From the NCBI RefSeq assembly GCF_014191255.1, contig NZ_JACHWH010000013.1, forward strand, positions 61,766 to 125,765: DNA of 64,000 nt, read 5' to 3'. This document shows, one piece after another, positions 8,893 to 16,988 of the stretch. The translations under genes were made by a program, and so were the position numbers. Position 1 is the first letter of the stretch. Each line of letters opens with the position of its first letter. The notes below the pieces were generated by a model, which saw only the letters and a list, made by a program, of their open reading frames with translations, was not told the origin of the DNA and did not search any database. Origin of the DNA: Amycolatopsis bartoniae (GTDB taxonomy: Bacteria > Actinomycetota > Actinomycetes > Mycobacteriales > Pseudonocardiaceae).

Positions 8893-9375
8893 TCAGGAGC
8901 GGCCTGCGGCCGAAACCTCCTCGCGGCGGGCGAGGGCGATGATCGAAGCGAGGGTCGGCAGCCAGCGGCGCCGGGCGTCGGGCGGCACCACCCAGCGGCT
9001 CCGCGCGCGGAGCACGCCGGACGCGGGAACCGGGACCCAGGCCGGACAGCCCAGGACTTCCACCCCGGACAGCATTCCCTCCCAGCCGGGCACGTAGCCG
9101 TTGGCGTCGGCCAGGAAAACCCAGCTCGGCGCGGAGTCGAGCTCCAGCACCGGTCCGGTTTCCCCGAATCCGCGGAGCACGGCCGCCAGTGGCGGACCGA
9201 GCCGGGCCGGCACCGCGGCTCCCACGATGCCGCCGCCCAGCCGCAGCCAGACCTGGTCTCCGCGTGGTTCCACGTGCCGGCCCAGGCGTGCCCGGTAGTC
9301 CGCAATGGACCAGGACGGCGCCCCGGCGGAGGCAGTGTTCGGCCGCCGCCGGGGCGCCGTCCGGTCGTCTTTCAT
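8893..9375 (-). CDS. Conserved-looking hypothetical protein
   Basis: 160 residues, family not recognised. The composition is protein-like, with VWLRLGGGIVGAAVPARL, then LELDSAPSWVFLADANGYV and RWVVPPDARRRWLPTLASI. There is no signal peptide, membrane helix or metal motif. ATG at 9373-9375 has GGAAGGCGGG upstream. It starts 18 nt after the P450 stop at 9394 and is therefore probably co-transcribed with that P450, perhaps as an accessory protein (inference). Confidence 0.6.
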   Translation of the reverse strand: MKDDRTAPRRRPNTASAGAPSWSIADYRARLGRHVEPRGDQVWLRLGGGIVGAAVPARLGPPLAAVLRGFGETGPVLELDSAPSWVFLADANGYVPGWEGMLSGVEVLGCPAWVPVPASGVLRARSRWVVPPDARRRWLPTLASIIALARREEVSAAGRS

Positions 9376-9393
9376 GGCACCCGCCTTCCCGGG

Positions 9394-10650
9394 TCAGGAT
9401 GTCCGGCGCGGCGTGAACACCAGGGGCAGCACTCTCGGCTGGACCTTGCTCTGGCCGCCGACGTACTCGATGTCCCGGCCTTCGGGCAGCCGGTAGTCCG
9501 GGATAGTCGCGTTGAACTCCTCCAGCGCCACCTTCAGCTGCAGCCGGGCCAGCGGGGCCCCGAGGCAGCGGTGGACGCCCGTGCCGAACGTGAGGTTGCT
9601 GCCGGCGTCGCGGTCGAAGTCGACCTCGCCCGGGTTCGGGAAGGCCTCCGGGTCGTGGTTGGCCCCGCCGGTGTGCACCAGGATCCGGTCGCCGGTCTTC
9701 AGCTGTACGCCCGCGATCTCGACGTCGTGCGCGACGTCCCGGACGTTGTGGTGGAAGCCGTGGACGCGGATCAGTTCCTCGGCGGCGGTGGGGATCGACG
9801 ACGGATCGTCGATCAGGCGCTGCCGGTGGCCGGGGTGCTTGGCGAGGAACGCCATCGAGTAGGCGATCATCGAACCGGTGGAGTCGGTCCCGGCGAAGAA
9901 CAGCAGCGAGGCGATGCTCAGGATCTCGTCGTCGGTGAGCGGGCGGCCCTCCATCTCGGCCTCGACGAGGAAGCTGATGATGTCGTCACCGGTCTGCTCG
10001 CGCCGCTGCGCGATCACCTCCGTGATGATGCTTTCGATCTTCTCGACGACCTTCCGGCGGAACTCCAGCCCGGCCTCGCGGCCCTGCGTGCGCCGGATGT
10101 GCTCGGCACCGAAGACCAGGTCGTTGGACAGCTTGTTGAACCCGGGGAAGTTCTCCTTCGGCAGGCCCAGCAGCACGCAGTAGGTCGCCGCGGGCAGCGG
10201 GAGGGCGAAGTCGCTCATGAACTCGCACTCACCCTGCGGCGCGATCTCGGCCAGCCGCTCGTGGGCGGTCTCCCGGATGATCGGCTCCAGGGCCTTCAGC
10301 CGCCTTGGCGAGAACATGGTCATCAGCACCTTGCGGTACTTGTGGTGGTCGGGCGGGTTCAGCCGGAGCGGGATGTGGGTGCGGCCCGTCCAGTTGGGGG
10401 TGATCGTGCCCCACTGCGGGAAGGACTCGTAGTCCTGCATGGCCTGCTTGATGTCGGCGTAGCGCGTGAACACCCAGAAGCCGCCCCCGAAGGGCGTGTA
10501 GAAGACGCGCTTGTCCCGGAACGCGTCCAGCGCCGCCGGGGGGAACGCCATGACCTCGGGCCCGTTCTGCGGATCGTAGTCCACGACAAGGCCGGGTGGG
10601 ACGTGCGCGGGAATGGACGTGGTCTCGGACGTCGCCTGCGAAGTCGTCAC
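9394..10650 (-). CDS. Cytochrome P450 monooxygenase
   Basis: 418 residues, soluble bacterial class I size. I-helix FFAGTDST, K-helix EELIR, and heme loop LTFGTGVHRCLGAPLAR with the axial cysteine. It inserts oxygen from O2 using electrons from a ferredoxin; no ferredoxin or reductase gene is in the window, so partners must be encoded elsewhere. The GTG start at 10648-10650 has AAGGGAG 8 nt upstream; an in-frame extension to 10728 is unlikely. An AGGATACT element lies at 10734-10741, upstream on its strand. The small hypothetical gene at 8893 follows. The steroid/terpene hydroxylase type is possible but unproven. Confidence 0.92.
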   Translation of the reverse strand: MTTSQATSETTSIPAHVPPGLVVDYDPQNGPEVMAFPPAALDAFRDKRVFYTPFGGGFWVFTRYADIKQAMQDYESFPQWGTITPNWTGRTHIPLRLNPPDHHKYRKVLMTMFSPRRLKALEPIIRETAHERLAEIAPQGECEFMSDFALPLPAATYCVLLGLPKENFPGFNKLSNDLVFGAEHIRRTQGREAGLEFRRKVVEKIESIITEVIAQRREQTGDDIISFLVEAEMEGRPLTDDEILSIASLLFFAGTDSTGSMIAYSMAFLAKHPGHRQRLIDDPSSIPTAAEELIRVHGFHHNVRDVAHDVEIAGVQLKTGDRILVHTGGANHDPEAFPNPGEVDFDRDAGSNLTFGTGVHRCLGAPLARLQLKVALEEFNATIPDYRLPEGRDIEYVGGQSKVQPRVLPLVFTPRRTS

Positions 10651-10733
10651 TGGTGTTGCTCCCTTTCTCGGCTGTGAGTCCGCCGGACGCTGCGTTGGCG
10701 GTGCGCAGCGGCAGCACCAGTGCAGCAAGAATA

Positions 10734-10741
10734 AGGATACT
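10734..10741. promoter_or_regulatory. AGTATACT-type element (AGGATACT) for the P450 at 9394
   Basis: Reads TATCCT on the minus strand, 83 nt upstream of the P450 start, in the AT-rich run ATAAGGATACTGATAC. One of 16 related elements between 10.7 and 61.3 kb. Confidence 0.55.
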
Positions 10742-10821
10742 GATACAAGAGCCGAAATTCCAGTGTTGCCCCACGGGTCATCACGCTGAGAGGGAGCCCT
10801 CTTCCCCTCCGGTAGCTATAA

Positions 10822-10848
10822 AGGATACTCTTTAGGAGCGAGTATTCG
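10822..10848. promoter_or_regulatory. Paired AGTATACT-type elements upstream of the dehydratase operon
   Basis: AGGATACT at 10822-10829 and a weaker inverted copy AGTATTCG at 10841-10848 (GGATACTC...GAGTATTC, one mismatch between arms). The first lies 36 nt before the GTG at 10866. The two-copy arrangement is unusual among the sites in this window. Confidence 0.55.
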
Positions 10849-10865
10849 ACATTGCGAGGTTGCCT

Positions 10866-12122
10866 GTGACAACGACGAAGTCCGAGTCCTTCGGCCGGAT
10901 CACCGACGAGGCCATCGAGAGGTTCCGGAGCAAGCTCGACGTGCCCTACGGGCGGCCGAAGCCCCCGCACAACCTGGAGGCGCACGCCGACACCATCAGG
11001 CACTTCGCCTGGGCCTACGGCGACGACAACCCCTTGTACAACGACCCGTCCTACGGCGATGCCACGCGGTGGGGCGGCATGATCGCGCCCCCGCTCTACC
11101 TGCTCACCATGGGCGAGGACGAGGTGGGACCGCTACCCGCCGACGTGCGAGCGCGCTCCAAGGGCGCGCTGGCCGGTGTCCACCTCTTCAACTCCGGCAC
11201 GGAGATCCAGTTCTACCGGCCGATCCGGCCCGGCGACCGGATCGCCGAGACGGTCCGCCTGGTCGACGTCCAGGAGAAGGTGTCACGGTTCGGTGGCGGC
11301 AAGAGCGTCATCAGCTACAACGAGCACACCTACCAGAACCGGGAGACCCGCGAGGTCTACGCGGTCCGGCTGAGCTGGTACGTCCACACCGAGCGCGAGT
11401 CCTCGCGCAAGGCCAACCGGGAAGGCACGATCCAGCCGCCGTCCTACGACGCCGAGCAGATCGAGGAGATCACGGCGAAGGTGCTGGCGGAGAAGCCCCG
11501 CGGCGCCGATCCCCGGTGGTGGGAGGACGTCGCCGTGGGCGATGTCGTCGGTCCGCTGCACAAGGGGCCGCTGACGCTCAGCGACGTCGTCTGCTTCCAC
11601 ATCGGCCTCGGCACGGGCGGCGACTACGGCTGGGGCCCCCTGCGCCTGGCGGCCAAGCGCCGCCAGGAGATGCCGGGCTTCTACACGCGCAATGCCTATG
11701 GTGCCTGGGACGTGGTGCAGCGGGTCCACTGGGACGAGGAGTGGGCCCGCTCCATCGGTGCCCAGCGGCCCTACGACTACGGTCAGACCCGGCAGATGTG
11801 GCTGGCCCACCTGCTGACCGACTGGATGGGGGACGACGGCTGGCTGTCGAGCCTGCGGCTGGAGCTGCGCCGGTTCAACTACATCGGTGATCTCTCCACC
11901 GTCCAGGGGACGGTCGTCGAGAAGCCGCGGCCCGGCGTAGTGCGGATCGCGCTGTCGATCGTCAACCAGGACGAGGTAGAGACCACCAAGGGGGAGGCCA
12001 CGGTGTTCCTGCCGACACGCGAGCAGCCCCAGCCGGAACTGCCCGTACCGCCGGCGGTGCCCGAGAGCGTCGCGCGTGCCCAGCGCGAGCGTGGCCGCGC
12101 GGCTGACCGCAAGCGTCCGTGA
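10866..12122 (+). CDS. Two-hotdog MaoC-like acyl dehydratase
   Basis: 418 residues. The N-terminal half (FAWAYGDDNPLYNDPSYGDA, then GVHLFNSGTEIQFYRPIRPG) resembles the MaoC-like N-terminal hotdog domain of enoyl-CoA hydratases and acyl dehydratases. The C-terminal half (EDVAVGDVVGPLHKGPLT, then LRRFNYIGDL) looks like a second hotdog. Expected role: reversible hydration of an enoyl-CoA or a related thioester. GTG 10866 follows GAGG with 6-nt spacing. The stop overlaps the next start as GTGA (12119), so translation is coupled to the F420-type oxidoreductase. Substrate not deducible. Confidence 0.75.
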   Translation: MTTTKSESFGRITDEAIERFRSKLDVPYGRPKPPHNLEAHADTIRHFAWAYGDDNPLYNDPSYGDATRWGGMIAPPLYLLTMGEDEVGPLPADVRARSKGALAGVHLFNSGTEIQFYRPIRPGDRIAETVRLVDVQEKVSRFGGGKSVISYNEHTYQNRETREVYAVRLSWYVHTERESSRKANREGTIQPPSYDAEQIEEITAKVLAEKPRGADPRWWEDVAVGDVVGPLHKGPLTLSDVVCFHIGLGTGGDYGWGPLRLAAKRRQEMPGFYTRNAYGAWDVVQRVHWDEEWARSIGAQRPYDYGQTRQMWLAHLLTDWMGDDGWLSSLRLELRRFNYIGDLSTVQGTVVEKPRPGVVRIALSIVNQDEVETTKGEATVFLPTREQPQPELPVPPAVPESVARAQRERGRAADRKRP

Positions 12123-12979
12123 CCTCGGCCCCGCCGCCCGTCCAGCTGGGCATCACGCTGGGCCGGCTGAACCCGGCGGCCTGGGAAGGGGCGGCCGTCC
12201 TCGCCGACCGGCTCGGCTTCGAGTCGGTCTGGATGTCGGACCACCTCGCGATCCCGTACCGGCTCGACGGACAGCTGGCGGGTGCCCGGGCGGAGGACAA
12301 GCTCGCCCCGGGAACTCCGCTCTTCGACCCGCCGAGCTACCTGTCCTTCCTCGCCGGCCGGACCAGCCGGGTCAAGCTGGGGACGCTCGTCTACCTGCTC
12401 GGGCTTCGGCACCCGTTCGTGAGCGCGCGCGGATTCGCCACCCTCGACACGGTGTCGCGCGGCCGTGCGCTCGCCGGTGTCGGCGCGGGATGGCTGCGCA
12501 GCGAATTCGAGGTCGCGGGCATCGATCCCGCCGCCCGCGGCCGCCTGCTCGACGAGGCGATCGGCGTGGTCCGCCGGTTGTGGACCGACGAGGCCGTCGC
12601 GTCCGACGGTCCCTTCTTCCCCTTCGAGGCGGTGGGCTTCGAGCCCAAGCCGGCGCGGCCGATACCGATCCTCGTCGGCGGCGAGTCGCGCCGAGCGCTC
12701 GCGCGTGCCGCCGAGCACGGGGACGGCTGGCTGGGGATGAGCCACGATCCGGCGTCGGCCAAATCCCGGGTCGAGGAACTCCGGGAGTTGCGAGCGCGTG
12801 GCCGGCGGGCCGGCGAGCCGTTCACGATCACGGTGCTTGCCCGGGATCCCGGCCCCGGGGATCTGGACGCCTACGCCCTGGCCGGGGTCGACCGGGTGAT
12901 CGTGGCGCCCTGGCGCTCGTCGCGGACCGCCGAGGAGGATCTGCGGGCCTACGCCGCGCACGTGGCTCTCGGTGCCTGA
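12119..12979 (+). CDS. Luciferase-like, probably F420-dependent oxidoreductase
   Basis: 286 residues of the bacterial luciferase-like (LLM) fold. Typical blocks are GFESVWMSDHLAIP, KLGTLVYLLGLRHPF, RGRALAGVGAGWLRSEFEVA and PILVGGESRRALARAAEHGDGW, each a TIM-barrel strand or cofactor loop. In actinomycetes most such proteins use F420; FMN cannot be excluded. It overlaps the dehydratase by 4 nt. Likely a redox step on the same intermediate (inference). Confidence 0.82.
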   Translation: MTSAPPPVQLGITLGRLNPAAWEGAAVLADRLGFESVWMSDHLAIPYRLDGQLAGARAEDKLAPGTPLFDPPSYLSFLAGRTSRVKLGTLVYLLGLRHPFVSARGFATLDTVSRGRALAGVGAGWLRSEFEVAGIDPAARGRLLDEAIGVVRRLWTDEAVASDGPFFPFEAVGFEPKPARPIPILVGGESRRALARAAEHGDGWLGMSHDPASAKSRVEELRELRARGRRAGEPFTITVLARDPGPGDLDAYALAGVDRVIVAPWRSSRTAEEDLRAYAAHVALGA

Positions 12980-12998
12980 TGCGGCCAAGATTCAACTA

Positions 12999-13006
12999 GG
13001 GATACT
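12999..13006. promoter_or_regulatory. AGTATACT-type element (GGGATACT) before the hydrolase at 13042
   Basis: GGGATACT followed by CTTCAGCGGATATTT, 35 nt upstream of the GTG at 13042. GATACT would serve as a -10 on the plus strand. It lies in the 62-bp gap after the F420-type gene, so the hydrolase can be transcribed separately. Confidence 0.5.
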
Positions 13007-13041
13007 CTTCAGCGGATATTTCGCGGACCGGAGGTGACGCC

Positions 13042-13920
13042 GTGGAAACGCCCGAATGGTTCCGGGACGCGCTCGCGACCCCGTGCTCGACGTACGAGGT
13101 GGAATCCGGCGGTGTCCGCATCGCGGTGCGCGCCTGGGGGCCCGAGGATGCGGCCGGGGTCGTCCTCGTCCATGGCGGGGCGGCGCATTCGCGGTGGTGG
13201 GACCACATCGCGCCGATGCTGGGTGTGGAGTACCGCATCATCGCGGTCGACCTGTCCGGGCACGGTGACAGCGGCCGGCGCCCCGCCTACGAACTCTCGT
13301 GCTGGGCGCGTGAGGTCGTGGACGCGGTGGAGGCCGCGCGGATGGCGCCACGTCCGGTCGTCGTCGGCCACAGCATGGGTGGCTGGGTCGCGCTGACGGT
13401 CGGCGCCGAGCACGACGGGGCGGTCGGCGGAGTCGTCGTGATCGATTCGCCGGTGCGCGAGCGCAGCCCCGAGGAGGTCGCGGCGGCGAGCAGACGGGCC
13501 TTCGGTCCGCTGCGGACCTATGCGGACCGGGAGCACGCGCTGGCCCGGTTCCACACCGTGCCGGAGCAGGAGGGCAACCTGCCCTTCGTGATGCGGCACG
13601 TCGCGGCCCACTCGCTCCGGGACACCGGCGAGGGCTGGACCTGGAAGTTCGATCCCGCGATCTTCGCCCAGCCGCGCCCCCGCCCGGAGATGCTGGGCAA
13701 GGTCGCGTCTCGGGTCGCGCTGCTGCGCGCCGAGCGTGGCCTGGTCACGCCCGCGATCGGGGCCCAGATGTACGAGCTGCTCGGGCGCGCGGCCCCGGTG
13801 ATCGAGCTGCCGCTCGCCGGTCACCACCCGATGCTCGACCAGCCCCTCTCGCTGATCACGGCGATCCGCACGTTGCTCGCCGACTGGGAGCACTCGGCGC
13901 CCCGTCCCCGGTGCTTCTGA
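13042..13920 (+). CDS. Alpha/beta hydrolase (epoxide hydrolase/esterase type)
   Basis: 292 residues with LVHGGAAHSRWW near the oxyanion hole, GHSMGG carrying the nucleophile serine, and a C-terminal LAGHHPM histidine. This is the classical single-domain fold. The GTG start is preceded by GGAGGTGACGCC. A serine nucleophile argues for an esterase, lactonase or C-C hydrolase over an epoxide hydrolase. It could open a ring or cleave a beta-diketone or lactone in this pathway; the exact reaction cannot be told. Confidence 0.85.
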   Translation: METPEWFRDALATPCSTYEVESGGVRIAVRAWGPEDAAGVVLVHGGAAHSRWWDHIAPMLGVEYRIIAVDLSGHGDSGRRPAYELSCWAREVVDAVEAARMAPRPVVVGHSMGGWVALTVGAEHDGAVGGVVVIDSPVRERSPEEVAAASRRAFGPLRTYADREHALARFHTVPEQEGNLPFVMRHVAAHSLRDTGEGWTWKFDPAIFAQPRPRPEMLGKVASRVALLRAERGLVTPAIGAQMYELLGRAAPVIELPLAGHHPMLDQPLSLITAIRTLLADWEHSAPRPRCF

Positions 13921-13962
13921 CCCGCACGGGGGGCCGGGGTCACGGCTGGTGAGGATCTGGTG

Positions 13963-13997
13963 GTGTCCCTTGCCACCGAGTGGCAAATAGAGGACAC
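13963..13997. promoter_or_regulatory. Nested palindrome between the hydrolase and the ABC importer operon
   Basis: The outer arms GTGTCC (13963-13968) and GGACAC (13992-13997) enclose a perfect inner palindrome TTGCCAC-CGA-GTGGCAA (13970-13986). It could be a terminator for the hydrolase or an operator for the importer. Its right arm overlaps the AGGACACT element at 13991-13998. Confidence 0.45.
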
Positions 13998-13998
13998 T
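13991..13998. promoter_or_regulatory. Weak AGTATACT-type element (AGGACACT) before the ABC importer
   Basis: AGGACACT followed by CATTCC, 38 nt before the GTG of the short leader frame at 14037. It differs from AGGATACT at one base. Flank and position match the other elements. Confidence 0.35.
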
Positions 13999-14036
13999 CA
14001 TTCCGGAAACAGAGTGGTTTCACGGGAGGAGCAACG

Positions 14037-14102
14037 GTGCTGGCGATGACGAAGAGTCGCGACGCCTGCCGGCGGTGGCCCCGAACGGAAGTGCCGCGAT
14101 GA
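14037..14102 (+). CDS. Short leader reading frame coupled to the permease (21 codons)
   Basis: GTG at 14037 is preceded by the strong ribosome site GGGAGGAG with 5-nt spacing. It encodes 21 residues beginning VLAMTKSRDACRRW and ends at TGA 14100-14102, which overlaps the permease ATG (14099) as ATGA. It may be a leader peptide for translational coupling or a relic of a deleted binding-protein gene. No known leader family fits, and the peptide itself may have no function. Confidence 0.4.
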   Translation: MLAMTKSRDACRRWPRTEVPR

Positions 14103-15049
14103 TCCGGTTCATCGCGTGGCGGCTGGCCGGGATGGTGCCGATCATCCTGCTCGTCACGCTCGTGTCGTTCCTGCTGCTCGAGCTGGTCCCCGGCGACCCG
14201 GCCCGGGTCATCGCCGGTGATTTCGCGACGCCGGACCAGATCGAGGCCACCAGGGTCGCGCTCGGGCTGGACCGCAACGTGGTCGTGCGGTACTTCGCTT
14301 ACCTCGGCGACATAGTGACCGGCTCGTTCGGGAACTCCGTCGTGCTCCAGCCCGGCCGTGGTGCGATGGAGCTGATCCTGCAGGCGCTGCCGGTGACGCT
14401 CTCGCTCACGGTCGTCGCGCTGGTGATCGCGGTGGTCATCGCCGTGCCGCTGGGCGTGGCCGCCGCTCTGCGCCGCGGCACCTGGGTGGACCACGTGCTG
14501 ACCGGGCTCACCTCGCTGTCGCTGGCGCTGCCGCCCTTCGTCATCGGGCCGCTGCTCGTGACGATCCTGGCCGTCGCGTACAAGTTGTTCCCCGCGGTCG
14601 GCTACCAGCCCCTGTCCCAGGGATTCACCGTGTGGCTGAGCTACCTGTTCCTGCCGGCGCTGGCGATCGCCGTCAACCCGATCGCCGAGATCGCCCGGCA
14701 GATCCGCGGATCGCTCATCGACGTGCTGGACCAGAGCTACATCCGCACCGCGAACGCCAAGGGGCTCAGCACGACCCGGGTCATCGGCAAGCACGCGATC
14801 AAGAACGCGGCCATCCCGGCGGTGACCGTGCTCGGCCTGCAGGTCACCCGCGTCATCGGCGGCACCGTCGTGGTCGAGATCGTCTTCGCGATGCCAGGGA
14901 TCGGCGCGCTCGCGGTGAACTCCGTGCTCGCCAGCGATTTCCCCGTGGTGCAGGCGCTCGTGCTGTTCAGCGCCCTCGCCGTGCTCGCCACCAACCTCCT
15001 GGTCGACCTGACCTACGGGTACTTCGACCCGCGGCTACGAAAGGGCTGA
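14099..15049 (+). CDS. ABC importer permease, oligopeptide type (DppB/OppB-like)
   Basis: About 316 residues. An N-terminal transmembrane helix (MVPIILLVTLVSFLLLELV) is followed by PGDPA, as in DppB. At least five further hydrophobic helices follow, and the coupling motif region reads NPIAEIARQIRGSLIDVLDQ then IRTANAKGLS. It forms the membrane channel with the permease at 15055. ATG 14099 has GGAAG upstream; an upstream in-frame start at 14075 is less likely. First large gene of a six-gene operon reaching 19359. Confidence 0.88.
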   Translation: MIRFIAWRLAGMVPIILLVTLVSFLLLELVPGDPARVIAGDFATPDQIEATRVALGLDRNVVVRYFAYLGDIVTGSFGNSVVLQPGRGAMELILQALPVTLSLTVVALVIAVVIAVPLGVAAALRRGTWVDHVLTGLTSLSLALPPFVIGPLLVTILAVAYKLFPAVGYQPLSQGFTVWLSYLFLPALAIAVNPIAEIARQIRGSLIDVLDQSYIRTANAKGLSTTRVIGKHAIKNAAIPAVTVLGLQVTRVIGGTVVVEIVFAMPGIGALAVNSVLASDFPVVQALVLFSALAVLATNLLVDLTYGYFDPRLRKG

Positions 15050-15054
15050 CCGCG

Positions 15055-15948
15055 ATGACCGCCACGATCGACCCGGCGCGGGCCACGGAGGCCCCGCCGC
15101 CCCGCAGGCGCCGGCGGTTCCGCACCGCCCGGATGCTGCTCTCCGAACGCCGTACCCGGGTGGTGCTGGTGCTGCTCGTCGTGCTGGTACTGGCCGCGGT
15201 CCTCGGGCCGCTGCTGACCCCGTACGGGGAGAATCAGCAGGATCTGATGAACCGGCTCCAGACGCCCGGCGGAGGTCATCTGCTGGGAACCGACAGCCTG
15301 GGCCGCGACATCCTGACGTTGCTGTTCGCGGGCACCCGGCTGAGTCTGCTCGCCGGGTTGCTCGCGGTGGGCACCGCCGTCGTGCTGGGAGTGCCGGCCG
15401 GATTGCTCGCCGGCTACCGGGGCGGCGCGTTCGGCGCGATCAGCAACACGGTCTCGGACACGTTGCTCAGCCTGCCTCCGCTGATCCTCGCCCTGGCCAT
15501 CGTGGGCGCCTACGGCGGCGGTGTCGTCCCGGCGATGCTGGCGGTCGGCGTCACGCTGGCGCCGCGGTTCTACCGCGTCACCCGCGGTGTCGCCGCTTCG
15601 GTGTCCAAGGACAGCTTCGTCGAGGCCGCGCGGTCCATCGGGTGCACCACGCCGCGGATCCTCGGCCGGCACGTCTTCGCCAACGCGGTGGCGCCGATCC
15701 TGGTCCAGGTGACGTTCTCGATCGGCCTGGCGATCATCGCGGAGGCCAGCCTGAGCTTCCTGGGACTGGGTGCCCAGCCCCCCGCGGTCAGCCTCGGCAC
15801 GATGGCGCGGGACGCCTTCACCCACATCCGGGAGCTCGCGTTCCCGATCTTCCCGCCGTGCATCGTCATCGCGGTGATCGTGTTCCTGTTCTCGTCCCTC
15901 GGCGACGGTCTGCGGGACGCCATCGTCTCGGGAGGCCGGCGGTCATGA
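15055..15948 (+). CDS. ABC importer permease, oligopeptide type (DppC/OppC-like)
   Basis: 297 residues. A basic cytoplasmic N-terminus is followed by VVLVLLVVLVLAAVLGPLL and then LLGTDSLGRDILTLLFAGTR, the DppC hallmark. The coupling loop contains FVEAARSIGCTTPRILGRHV, and the final helices carry ASLSFLGLGAQPP. It starts 5 nt after the first permease and overlaps the ATPase gene as ATGA at 15945. It is the second half of the heterodimeric channel. Confidence 0.9.
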   Translation: MTATIDPARATEAPPPRRRRRFRTARMLLSERRTRVVLVLLVVLVLAAVLGPLLTPYGENQQDLMNRLQTPGGGHLLGTDSLGRDILTLLFAGTRLSLLAGLLAVGTAVVLGVPAGLLAGYRGGAFGAISNTVSDTLLSLPPLILALAIVGAYGGGVVPAMLAVGVTLAPRFYRVTRGVAASVSKDSFVEAARSIGCTTPRILGRHVFANAVAPILVQVTFSIGLAIIAEASLSFLGLGAQPPAVSLGTMARDAFTHIRELAFPIFPPCIVIAVIVFLFSSLGDGLRDAIVSGGRRS

Positions 15949-16988
15949 CCGTGATCCAGGAGCCGGCCGCCGGCACCACGACGGCGCTGCTGGCCGTCCG
16001 CGACCTCTCGGTCGGCGTCCGCAGGGGGCGCACCCTGGTCCCGATCCTCGACTCCGTCAGCTTCACCGTGCGCGCCGGCGAGATGGTCGGCCTGGTCGGC
16101 GAGTCCGGCTCGGGCAAGACCGTGAGCTCGCTGGCCGCGATGGGCCTCCTGCCGCGTTCCCTCGAAGTGTCGGGCGGGGCCATCGAGTTCGAGGGGCGGG
16201 ACCTGCTGGCGATGGATCGCAAGCAGATCCGGGGACTGCGGGGCGCCGAGCTTTCGATGATCTTCCAGGACGCCCTGCGCTGCCTCAACCCCGCCTTCAC
16301 GATCGGCGACCAGATCGCCGAACCGCTGCGGGTGCACCGCGGCATGAGCCGGTCACAGGCACACGCCCGCGCCGTCGAGTTGCTCGAACTCGTCGAGATC
16401 CCGCGGGCGCGCGAGCGCGCGAGCGCGTACCCCCACCAGCTCAGCGGCGGGATGTGCCAGCGCGTGATGATCGCCATCGCGCTCGCGTGCTCACCGAAGC
16501 TGCTGATCGCCGACGAGCCCACCACCGCGCTGGACGTCACCGTTCAGAAGCAGGTGCTCAGGCTGCTGGACCGGATCCAGCGGGAGATGAACCTCGGCGT
16601 CCTGTTCATCACCCACGACCTCGGTGTCGTCACCGAGATCTGCCACCGCACCGCGGTGATGTACGCGGGGCAGATCGTCGAGGAGGGTCCCACCGAGGAG
16701 CTCTTCCGCCGGCCGCGCCACCCCTACACGCACGGGTTGATCTCCTCGATCCCGCGGAGGGGTGAGGAGGCCCGCAGGTTCGGCTCGATCCCCGGCACGG
16801 TCCCCAGGGCCGGGCATTGGCCCACCGGGTGCCATTTCTCCAGCCGGTGCCCGCATGCCCAGGAGGGCCGTTGCGACACGGCCCCGGTCCCGCTGGACGT
16901 GGCCGGACCCGCGGGGCCCGACGATCCCGTTCCCCACCGGGTCCGCTGTGTCCGGGCCGGGGAGCTCAGCCTGGAGGGAGTCGCATGA
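15945..16988 (+). CDS. ABC importer ATPase, oligopeptide type (DppD/OppD-like)
   Basis: 347 residues. Walker A GESGSGKT, Walker B LLIADEPTTALD, switch histidine in FITHDLG, and the C-terminal oligopeptide-transporter extension with CHFSSRCPHA, a cysteine-rich segment common in this group. The signature reads LSGGMCQR; the cysteine is uncommon where Q or R is usual. It couples ATP hydrolysis to import with the ATPase at 16985. Overlaps of 4 nt on both sides indicate tight translational coupling. Confidence 0.9.
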   Translation: MTVIQEPAAGTTTALLAVRDLSVGVRRGRTLVPILDSVSFTVRAGEMVGLVGESGSGKTVSSLAAMGLLPRSLEVSGGAIEFEGRDLLAMDRKQIRGLRGAELSMIFQDALRCLNPAFTIGDQIAEPLRVHRGMSRSQAHARAVELLELVEIPRARERASAYPHQLSGGMCQRVMIAIALACSPKLLIADEPTTALDVTVQKQVLRLLDRIQREMNLGVLFITHDLGVVTEICHRTAVMYAGQIVEEGPTEELFRRPRHPYTHGLISSIPRRGEEARRFGSIPGTVPRAGHWPTGCHFSSRCPHAQEGRCDTAPVPLDVAGPAGPDDPVPHRVRCVRAGELSLEGVA

